Of a DNA stretch of 64,000 nucleotides, positions 54,230 through 62,005 are shown in pieces. The notes below the pieces were generated by a model. It was not told the origin of the DNA. It did not search any database and saw nothing but the letters and a program-made list of their open reading frames with translations. How positions within the stretch are numbered: position 1 is the stretch's first letter; every line of letters begins with the position of its first letter. Source of the stretch: Sediminibacterium magnilacihabitans (GTDB taxonomy: Bacteria > Bacteroidota > Bacteroidia > Chitinophagales > Chitinophagaceae); NCBI GenBank assembly GCA_002973575.1, contig PVEQ01000001.1, positions 248,001-312,000 of the forward strand, in the 5' to 3' direction. The translations under genes and the position numbers were made by a program.

Positions 54230-55612
54230 ATGAAAAAAACATTCATCGCAATATTTTCTATTTCTTCCATGCTTTTATCCTGCACGATGCATCAAAGCAA
54301 TAAGAGCAAACCCTATCACCTGATCACGCTCGACCCAGGACATTTCCATGCGGCATTGGTTCAGAAAACAATGTACGACCAGGTAGATTCAGTAGTTCAG
54401 GTATATGCACCCAGGGGCAACGACCTGGATCTGCACATCAAACGGATCGATGGCTATAATAACCGGAAAGACAACCCTACCGCATGGAAAGAAGAAGTCT
54501 ATATCGGGAATGATTTTTTCGAGAAGATGATCAGTGAGAAGAAAGGGAATATTGTTGTGCTGGCGGGTAATAATGAAAAAAAGTCCGATTATATCCTGCA
54601 ATCGCTGCAAAATGGTTTGCATGTTTTGGGCGATAAGCCAATGGCCATCAATAGTGAAGGCTTTGCGAAGATTCAAACCGCATTTGAAACAGCTAAGAAA
54701 AACCATTTACTGCTGTACGATATCATGACGGAGCGTTTTGAGATCACTACCATATTGCAGCGGGAGCTTTCCATGATCCCTGAAATCTTTGGCCAGTTAC
54801 AGGAAGGTACAGCTGCAGACCCTGCTGTGGTAAAAGAAAGCGTGCATTATTTGTATAAATATGTATCAGGCAATGTGCTCATAAGGCCCGAATGGTTTTT
54901 AGACGTAACCAAACAGGGCGAAGGCATTGCCGATGTAATGACGCACCTGGTTGACCTGGTGCAGTGGGAATGTTTCCCCGAAAAACCGATCGATTATAAA
55001 AATGATATCCATATCGGTGCAGCAAAACACTGGCCAACAGAACTTACGCTGAGTGAATTCAAAACGATCACGCAATCCAACGGCTTCCCAGCTTATTTAA
55101 CTAAGAATGTGATCAAAGACTCCATACTCCAGTATTATTGTAATGGAGAGATCGATTACAAATTGAAAAACATACACGTTAAAACAACCGCTTTATGGAA
55201 ATATAAAGCGCCGGAAGGAACGGGAGATACCTATTATTCCCTGATGAAAGGAACCAAAGCAACCTTGCTGATAGATCAGGGGCAGGCCGAACAATACAAG
55301 CCCACTTTATACATCAAGCCGGTGGCCAATACCAGCGAGTATGAAGCTGCTTTACAAGAGCAGTTCAAAAAAATACAACAGCAGCACCCCGGTGTAGAAT
55401 TGAAAAAGATCAACGACGGCTGGCAGGTGGTCATCCCCGAAAAATACAAAGAAGGACATGAAGCGCATTTCGGCATGGTGTTCAAACAATTTTTAAATTA
55501 CCTGCAGAACAATAACATGCCTGCATGGGAAGTGCCCAATATGCTGGCGAAATATTATACTACTACTCAGGCTTTGACAATGGCGCAACAGGCACAAAGC
55601 CATACAAAATAG
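54230..55612 (+). CDS. lipoprotein-like oxidoreductase with Gfo/Idh-type fold (putative oxidoreductase C-terminal domain family)
   Basis: A 460-residue protein with a lipoprotein signal (FIAIFSISSMLLSC, Cys near residue 19). After it, YHLITLDPGHFHAALVQKTM replaces a normal GxGxxG loop, a feature of the family carrying the putative oxidoreductase C-terminal domain (PF16490). HVLGDKPMAINSEGFAKI has the DKP lysine, and GIADVMTHLVDLVQWECF the histidine. It likely faces the periplasm or cell surface. It follows the Tat-exported member by 13 bp and is closed by a terminator at 55628, so the two form an operon. Confidence 0.85.
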   Translation: MKKTFIAIFSISSMLLSCTMHQSNKSKPYHLITLDPGHFHAALVQKTMYDQVDSVVQVYAPRGNDLDLHIKRIDGYNNRKDNPTAWKEEVYIGNDFFEKMISEKKGNIVVLAGNNEKKSDYILQSLQNGLHVLGDKPMAINSEGFAKIQTAFETAKKNHLLLYDIMTERFEITTILQRELSMIPEIFGQLQEGTAADPAVVKESVHYLYKYVSGNVLIRPEWFLDVTKQGEGIADVMTHLVDLVQWECFPEKPIDYKNDIHIGAAKHWPTELTLSEFKTITQSNGFPAYLTKNVIKDSILQYYCNGEIDYKLKNIHVKTTALWKYKAPEGTGDTYYSLMKGTKATLLIDQGQAEQYKPTLYIKPVANTSEYEAALQEQFKKIQQQHPGVELKKINDGWQVVIPEKYKEGHEAHFGMVFKQFLNYLQNNNMPAWEVPNMLAKYYTTTQALTMAQQAQSHTK

Positions 55613-55627
55613 CGTAAAAAGATATAT

Positions 55628-55663
55628 GACCGCCAGGAGTTGATCTTCTGGTGGTCTTTTTTT
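55628..55663 (+). terminator. terminator after the Gfo/Idh operon
   Basis: Stem GACCGCCAG / CTGGTGGTC (one G-T pair) followed by seven T. Confidence 0.85.
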
Positions 55664-55718
55664 ACTATTGTCTACTGAAAATACAGACCACACAATTTTT
55701 CTCTTTTAAATAACGATT

Positions 55719-57491
55719 ATGCTGCTGAAAACATTTTTTTACCGGAGCTTTTACATTGGTTTGTTCATGCTATTGTGTTGCACTGCTCAAGCCCAGGGAT
55801 TCCTGAAAGTGGACGGACAGAAAATTGTAAACGACAAAGACGAAAACCTTTTATTAAGGAGCATTGGTTTGGGCGGATGGATGATACAGGAAGGCTATAT
55901 GCTTCGCCTGGAAGGGGAAGGTATGCAACACAAGATCAAAAGCAAGATTGAACAGTTGATCGGTAAGCAGGCAACGGATTCTTTTTATCATCGATGGAGA
56001 AAGAACCACATCAGCAGGGCTGAGGTAGATTCGCTGAAAGCATGGGGTTTTAATGCCATCAGGTTGCCCATGCATTTTAACCTGTTCACGCTGCCTGTTG
56101 ATGAAGAGCCGGTAAAAGGGCGACATACATGGCTGAAAGAAGGATTTCAACTTGTCGATAGTTTATTGGCATGGTGCAAAAAAGCGCATATTTATCTCAT
56201 CCTGGATTTGCATGCTGCACCGGGCGGACAAGGGAATGACCTGAACATTGCTGACCGGGATGCTTCCAAACCCTCGTTATGGGAAAGCCGGGAGAACCAG
56301 CTAAAGACCATCGCTCTTTGGGAGAAAATTGCCCAACGCTATGCAAATGAACCGTGGATAGGTGGCTATGATTTGCTCAATGAACCTAACTGGGGTTTTT
56401 CTTTAGATCCCAAGGACCGCAATGGAATATGGGAACAGCATAATGAGCCATTATGGGATTTTCTGAAAGAAGTTGCTACAGCTGTTCGTAAAGTAGATAC
56501 CCGCCACTTGTTGATCATTGAAGGAAATGGTTGGGGCAATAATTATGCGGGACTGCCATCTATATGGGACAAAAACCTGTGCATGAGTTTTCACAAGTAC
56601 TGGAATTACAACGACCAGCAATCGATTAAAAATATACTGGAGGCACGCCAACGGTACAATGTGCCGGTATGGCTTGGAGAAACGGGAGAGAATTCCAATG
56701 TATGGTTCCGGGAAGCTGTTGCTTTGCTGGAACAGAACAATATTGGCTGGAGCTGGTGGCCATTGAAGAAAATGGGAGTGAATAATCCATTGGAAGTAAA
56801 AGTTCCTGCCGATTACGGAAAGGTCTTAAGTTATTGGAACGGTAACGGGCCTAAGCCAACGAAAGCAGCAGCTGAGAAAGTATTTTTTCAACTGGCCGAG
56901 AATGTGAAGCTTAGAAATTGCCTGCTTCACAGGGATGTGCTCGATGCCCTGTTTCGTCAGGTGCATTCTTCAGAAACGCTTCCTTTTATTAATCATAAGA
57001 AAAGCAGTTCAGGTTTGATCATCTATGCCACAGATTATGATTTAGGCCGGAGTGGCAGCGCTTACCTCGACATGGATTCAGCAGATTATCATATTTCCTC
57101 GGGAGGCTCCTGGCAGATATGGAACAAAGGGCGGGTGTACCGAAACGATGGCGTGGATATTGATGTAAACGACGATCCTTTGTCGAATGGATATAAGGTT
57201 ACTAAAATGGAAGATGGGGAATGGTTGAATTATACCTTCTATCTGACTGCACCGGTAACCTATTATATCCGGTTACGTTTGAGTGCTTCTGCACCTGATC
57301 AGAAAATGGCAATAAGTGTAAATGGAGAAGAGCCGCAGGCTATCAGTTTCAATCCAGTTGAGAACGAAAAACAAAAATGGCAAACAATAGAAATAGCGAA
57401 AAAGCAGTTGCCAAAGGGAAAAAATAGCATCCGCATCTATGCCAAAAGCAATCAAATGGAATTCGGGTTTATTCAACTAACCAAATTGTAA
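55719..57491 (+). CDS. GH5 glycoside hydrolase with C-terminal CBM6-like domain
   Basis: A 590-residue exported enzyme. Signal peptide (FYIGLFMLLCCTAQA), GH5 barrel at about 30-400, with the acid/base Glu in GGYDLLNEPNWGF and the nucleophile Glu in VPVWLGETGENS, also RLPMHFNLF and MSFHKYWNYND. Residues about 455-590 look like a CBM6 jelly-roll (YHISSGGSWQIWNKGRVYRNDGVDI, KMEDGEWLNYTFYL, SIRIYAKSNQMEFGFI). It is probably a beta-glucan or related glucosidase of the GH5 endoglucanase type; specificity is unknown. It follows the exported oxidoreductases and may release their substrates. Confidence 0.9.
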   Translation: MLLKTFFYRSFYIGLFMLLCCTAQAQGFLKVDGQKIVNDKDENLLLRSIGLGGWMIQEGYMLRLEGEGMQHKIKSKIEQLIGKQATDSFYHRWRKNHISRAEVDSLKAWGFNAIRLPMHFNLFTLPVDEEPVKGRHTWLKEGFQLVDSLLAWCKKAHIYLILDLHAAPGGQGNDLNIADRDASKPSLWESRENQLKTIALWEKIAQRYANEPWIGGYDLLNEPNWGFSLDPKDRNGIWEQHNEPLWDFLKEVATAVRKVDTRHLLIIEGNGWGNNYAGLPSIWDKNLCMSFHKYWNYNDQQSIKNILEARQRYNVPVWLGETGENSNVWFREAVALLEQNNIGWSWWPLKKMGVNNPLEVKVPADYGKVLSYWNGNGPKPTKAAAEKVFFQLAENVKLRNCLLHRDVLDALFRQVHSSETLPFINHKKSSSGLIIYATDYDLGRSGSAYLDMDSADYHISSGGSWQIWNKGRVYRNDGVDIDVNDDPLSNGYKVTKMEDGEWLNYTFYLTAPVTYYIRLRLSASAPDQKMAISVNGEEPQAISFNPVENEKQKWQTIEIAKKQLPKGKNSIRIYAKSNQMEFGFIQLTKL

Positions 57492-57559
57492 TCAAAGAAT
57501 AGACTCAAACGTGCTCACAATGCGTGTATAACCCACTTAACAAAAAATGGGATTACATT

Positions 57560-58363
57560 ATGAGAAAAGAAGCATCCATACGGGGAATAACAATGGTATT
57601 TGATGAGGTTGGTGCCGGAGAAGCCATCCTGCTGATACATGGACAACCATTCAACAGAAGCATGTGGGATGACCAAAAAGAAATGCTGGCCAAAAATTAC
57701 CGCCTGATTATTCCTGACTTGCGTGGATACGGTGAAACGGGACAAGGCAAAGATATCATTTTACTCGATGAACTTGCCCTGGATTTGTTGCATTTGCTGG
57801 ACCACCTCTCTATCAAAAAGGCGGTAGTGATTTCCCTTTCGATGGGCGGTCAAATAGCATTAGAAATGTACACATGGGCACCTGATCTGTTTAGCGCAAT
57901 CATTTTTGCCAACACGGAAGCAAGGGCGGAAAACGAAGCTGGCTATCAAAACCGGATTGAACTTTCGAAAAGAATATTATCGGGAGGGATGGAGAAATTC
58001 ACAAATGAAAGGATCAGGCATTTTATGTGCACGAATACTTTTACACATAAACCAGAGGTCGTAAGTAGGGTAGAAAAGATGATGAAAACAACGCCTGCAG
58101 CAGGTTCATCGGCAGTTCAAAGAGGGCGGGCAGAGCGCAGGGACTACACTCATTTGCTTGAAAAAATAGACTTCCCTGTATTGATCATTGTAGGGGATCA
58201 GGATGAATTTACTCCGTTAGAATCATCAGCCTATATACACCAAAGGATCAAAGGATCAACGCTGGCAATCATTCCTGACTGCGGACATATATCAAATATG
58301 GAACAGCCCGAGGCATTCAATAAAGTAATTTCAAAATTTCTGAGTGAACAGGTGAAATTTTAA
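57560..58363 (+). CDS. alpha/beta hydrolase
   Basis: A 267-residue cytoplasmic hydrolase of the proline-iminopeptidase/lactonase type. The oxyanion part is LLIHGQPFNRSMWDDQ, the nucleophile elbow VVISLSMGGQIAL, the Asp lies in LIIVGDQDEFTPLE and the His in IIPDCGHISNMEQPEAF. No signal peptide. The ATG at 57560 is preferred to 57524. It lies 68 bp after the GH5 gene and may hydrolyse an ester or lactone from the same pathway. This is inferred from position only. Confidence 0.9.
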   Translation: MRKEASIRGITMVFDEVGAGEAILLIHGQPFNRSMWDDQKEMLAKNYRLIIPDLRGYGETGQGKDIILLDELALDLLHLLDHLSIKKAVVISLSMGGQIALEMYTWAPDLFSAIIFANTEARAENEAGYQNRIELSKRILSGGMEKFTNERIRHFMCTNTFTHKPEVVSRVEKMMKTTPAAGSSAVQRGRAERRDYTHLLEKIDFPVLIIVGDQDEFTPLESSAYIHQRIKGSTLAIIPDCGHISNMEQPEAFNKVISKFLSEQVKF

Positions 58364-58413
58364 TGAGGCCTTCGCTGACATTGCCAGGAAGATCATCAAA
58401 CCGATGAAAAAAA

Positions 58414-61173
58414 TTATAGACCCTTAAATGACGTTGGTGTACTACCTATTTTGTTTTTGAACACCGTTGCAAAATAGGCGGGCGAGGAGAAACCTACTTT
58501 GTAGGCTACTTGGCTAATACTTAAGTCCTCGTGCTGCAAGAGATATTTTGCTTTCTGGATACGCAGGTCGAGGATATAATCGTTCACACTGGTATGCAGA
58601 AGCCCTTTGATTTTCTTGTATAATAAGCCTTTGGATATACCCATGTTCTTGCAGATATCTTCTACACCAAAATCCATATTGTCAATATTGCTCTCTACCA
58701 GGGTTTTGAAGTTGAGTATGAATTTTCGGTCTAGCTTATTAATAACTTGCGTATTGAATTCGGTTGAGAGGGTTCCCTGGATATGGTCCTTTAATAGCTT
58801 TCTGTTTGTGAGCAGGCTATGAATGGTTTCTTCCAGCAAACGAACACTGAATGGTTTAGTGATGTAAGCATCTGCATTCGTTGACATGCCCTCTATTTGC
58901 TGTTCTATCCGTGTTTTCGCTGTCAGCAAAATAACTGGCACGTGCGAAGTGCGGATATCATTTTTAAAGATACGGGTCAGTTCCAAACCATTTTTACCTG
59001 GTATCATCACATCGCATATAATTAGGTCGGGTATCAGGTCAAAAGCGAGTTGTAAAGCTGTCTGCCCATTGTCTACTGCATGTATTTCAAACTCATGCCC
59101 CAGTTTCTGAGATAGAAAATCCTGCAGGTCTTTATTGTCTTCAATAATCAGCATACTGTATTCCTTATTCAGAAGGGCATTGCCATCAGATTCGTCTGGG
59201 TAGGCATAGGGCTCTGGTATATAAGGAAGTGCAGGTTCTTTTGCCGTTATGTGATTGGTTGCTTCATGCAGTAACTCATCTTCCCGTAAATGCTCCCGCC
59301 CAAAAGGAAGTGTGATTGTAAACAAAGCTCCTTTTCCTTTTTCACTTTTTACCTCAATGGACCCTTTCTGAAGGTGGATCAGTTCCCTTGAAAGTGCCAG
59401 CCCGATGCCGGCGCCATCATAATGTTCATGCTCTCCCTGGTAAAACAAATCGAATGCATGCTCCTGAGTGATGCTGTTCATGCCGATCCCATTATCCTCT
59501 ACTTTGATCAATGCGTTTTTCCCATCATGACTTTTTTCAACATACACATAAATAAACCCACCATCTGTGGTGAATTTGAAAGCATTGGACAAAAGATTGA
59601 ACAACACTTTATCCAACATAGCTTCATCTATCCAGACCCTCAATTGGCTTTCCTGTGTGATGAATTGTAGATTGATCTTTCTTTGCTGGGACATCTTTTG
59701 ATAGGATTGAACGATTTGTGCCACAAAACCAATCAGGTCTTGCTCAGTAGCACGTAGCTTCATTTTATCCACGTCTACTTTCCTGAAATCCATTAATTGG
59801 TTAACCAGCCGTAACAGACGTTGCACATTTTTATGAATGAGAGAAATATTGAGTGCATTATAATAACCGGTTTTATTATTGGCCATTAATTCTTCCAGCG
59901 GCCCTAATATCAGTGTTAGCGGAGTGCGGACTTCGTGCGTAATATTGGTAAAGAAATTTACTTTCGCTTCATTGGCTTCCTGTGCACGGGCACTCAATAT
60001 CTCCATTTGTTCTTTCTGCTCGAGAATCTCCTTATTTTGGCCCGATAATTTTCTATTGATTTTACGATTTTCCCGCAATGAATAGACAGCGATTCCCCCT
60101 AAAATCAGTGACATCACCAGGGAAGAAATCAATACGTACACGAAAGTCTGCTGATTATTGTAAATCTTTTTTTGTTCTGCCAGTAATTCCTGTTGCCGTT
60201 CATTCTGCTTTTGTTGGCTGGCAGCTTTTTCGGCCTGTAGTTGCATGATTCGTTCATTGGTGGAGTCAATGATAGTCGTCTGCAGTATGTTATCCTTACT
60301 GAAAGATTGCTTGTTAAGTATCCTGAGAGCAATCTGGATGGCTTCCTGCCCGCCCGTAGGATACAAAATGGTAGCTGTTATTGTTTTATCCGCAACCAGT
60401 TGCATACCCTCATTGTTGCCCAGCAAACCATCTACACCAATGATACGTGGTTTAGTTAGCTTCTTGCTTTCATACAAATTGGCTATTTTCAACGCCAGGA
60501 AATCGTTTTGTGCAAATACCAGGTCAATATCCGGATCAGCTACTAAAACAGACGCAACCTGGTCGCCCAGATTCTGTTTCAATAACTCGCCATTGATTTG
60601 GGCATGCAGGCGTATAGCCGGGTAAGGGTGGATGGCATCCATAAAGCCTTTATGACGTTCCTTTGCAGGAGATGAACCAGGTGGTAACATCACTTCGGCC
60701 GCTCCTCCTTTACCTTTTAACAAATGAACGGCATACTCTCCTGCCAATTTACCTACCTGCTCATTATCTGCACCTACATAGGCTGTGTACTCAGGCGATG
60801 CGATCTTTCTGTCCACAATGATCACAGGTATGCCTTTCTCATGAGCTTCGCTAACGATGGGGGTCAGGGGCTCCGCTTCGTTGGGCGAAATGATCAGAAG
60901 ATCGACTTTCTGATTCAACAGTTCTTTTACCTGCCGTATCTGCAACTGTGTATTTCCATCTGCTTCTTTATATAATAATGTGATGTCCGGATAAAACGAT
61001 AATTCTCTTTTCATTTCATCCAGCATCACCCTTCTCCAATTACCACTGATACATTGGGAAAAACCAATGCGATAATGTTTTGTCTTTGGTGCAGGGGTAC
61101 AGGAAGATCCTATTAGGAGTAGTCCAGTAAACAATCCATATAATAATCCGAAAACTGTACTTCGTTTATTCAT
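58414..61173 (-). CDS. hybrid two-component sensor/AraC regulator, paralogue of the 2900 gene
   Basis: A 919-residue protein with the same architecture as the gene at 2900. Signal segment (LLYGLFTGLLLIGSSC; only a weak lipobox), PBP type 1 sugar-binding domain (about 34-303; RIGFSQCISGNWRRVML, LLIISPNEAEPLTPIV), membrane helix (about 343-365), HisKA with His413 (NITHEVRTP), HATPase (NLLSNAFKF, GAGIGLALS), receiver (LIICDVMIPGKNG) and AraC domain (VAYKVGFSSPAYFATVFK). The start lies in the shared context TGCTATATGAA. It is divergent from the MFS remnant and SusC gene at 61459 on. It probably senses the same or a closely related monosaccharide as its paralogue. Confidence 0.92.
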   Translation of the reverse strand: MNKRSTVFGLLYGLFTGLLLIGSSCTPAPKTKHYRIGFSQCISGNWRRVMLDEMKRELSFYPDITLLYKEADGNTQLQIRQVKELLNQKVDLLIISPNEAEPLTPIVSEAHEKGIPVIIVDRKIASPEYTAYVGADNEQVGKLAGEYAVHLLKGKGGAAEVMLPPGSSPAKERHKGFMDAIHPYPAIRLHAQINGELLKQNLGDQVASVLVADPDIDLVFAQNDFLALKIANLYESKKLTKPRIIGVDGLLGNNEGMQLVADKTITATILYPTGGQEAIQIALRILNKQSFSKDNILQTTIIDSTNERIMQLQAEKAASQQKQNERQQELLAEQKKIYNNQQTFVYVLISSLVMSLILGGIAVYSLRENRKINRKLSGQNKEILEQKEQMEILSARAQEANEAKVNFFTNITHEVRTPLTLILGPLEELMANNKTGYYNALNISLIHKNVQRLLRLVNQLMDFRKVDVDKMKLRATEQDLIGFVAQIVQSYQKMSQQRKINLQFITQESQLRVWIDEAMLDKVLFNLLSNAFKFTTDGGFIYVYVEKSHDGKNALIKVEDNGIGMNSITQEHAFDLFYQGEHEHYDGAGIGLALSRELIHLQKGSIEVKSEKGKGALFTITLPFGREHLREDELLHEATNHITAKEPALPYIPEPYAYPDESDGNALLNKEYSMLIIEDNKDLQDFLSQKLGHEFEIHAVDNGQTALQLAFDLIPDLIICDVMIPGKNGLELTRIFKNDIRTSHVPVILLTAKTRIEQQIEGMSTNADAYITKPFSVRLLEETIHSLLTNRKLLKDHIQGTLSTEFNTQVINKLDRKFILNFKTLVESNIDNMDFGVEDICKNMGISKGLLYKKIKGLLHTSVNDYILDLRIQKAKYLLQHEDLSISQVAYKVGFSSPAYFATVFKNKIGSTPTSFKGL

Positions 61174-61458
61174 ATAGCAGCAATGAGAGTGTTATTAATT
61201 TTCGATACAATATACTTGCAGGCGCAGTTTTTCATTCAGCCTTCACAACCCGACCGTTTTCTTTTATGTACAATTTTGGAGAAACCGTGGACAATATTTA
61301 ATCCCTGCGTGGGGTTAGCGCTAAAAAATAAAGTTAAGCTATTGATAATTAAAGATTTACCCCACTACTAAAAATAATTAACTTTTTAAGAACTTATATA
61401 CAAAAATGAAACGCGCTTTTCTTCTTGCCAGATAATTTGCCCGAAAATTGTTTGCCAT
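61174..61458. promoter_or_regulatory. divergent control region of the second fructan-type locus
   Basis: A 285-bp gap with no gene. It shares the word TATTGATAAT (61340-61349) with the equivalent gap at 2683-2692, about 110 bp from the MFS start in both cases. No convincing TAnnTTTG with a -33 partner was found on either strand. Confidence 0.3.
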
Positions 61459-61958
61459 ATGAAGAATGGAAACGTTCTGTTCTGGAGCATTGCCGTGGCT
61501 CTGGGTGGATTTTTGTTTGGATTTGATACGGCTGTCATTTCAGGAGCCGAACAGGCTATCCAGCAATACTGGAAATTATCTTCTCTCGCACACGGCTTTA
61601 CCATTTCTGTTGCTTTGATCGGAACAGTCATAGGTTCACTTGCAGGAAGCATACCTTCCGATCGTTTGGGCAGAAGAACTACGCTGATCGTTATAGCACT
61701 CATTTATTATGCGCCGCGCATTTTTGAAATGGCCGGACTGGGGAGAAACTCCTCTTTATTCTCAACAGTTGGAATCGGCGTAGTCAATTTTCTCTTCACA
61801 CTCATTGCACTGAATTTTATTGACCAGATAGGACGGAAAACGTTGATGATGATTGGCTCTGTGGGATTGATTGTTGCCCTTGGGCTGGTATCACGGTCCT
61901 TTTACCTGCACGATCTCAGCGGCTGGAACAGATCAAACATACGCTTGTACTTAATTAA
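61459..61958 (+). pseudogene. MFS sugar porter with two internal deletions
   Basis: A remnant of a paralogue of the MFS gene at 1246. Residues 1-80 align without gaps (58 of 80 identical by eye). The sequence then jumps from TTLIVIA to LIYYAPRIFEM, skipping exactly what corresponds to residues 81-262 of the intact protein, in frame. It aligns again to HDLSG, then jumps to the C-terminal LEQIKHTLVLN in a different frame, ending at TAA 61956-61958. Translation in the original frame runs on to 62001 with a nonsense tail. Nine or so helices' worth of sequence is lost, so transport is impossible. The start context GCCATATGAA is retained, perhaps as the leader of the SusC gene 4 bp further on. Confidence 0.88.
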
Positions 61959-62005
61959 TCGAATAAAACCACCCAATCAATTTTCTCTAAAAAAATGCTG
62001 ATATT

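Noticed and set aside
58365..58427. Frame EAFADIARKIIKPMKKIIDP after the alpha/beta hydrolase
   Set aside because: It looks protein-like but has no start and overlaps the 3' end of the hybrid sensor gene; probably chance.
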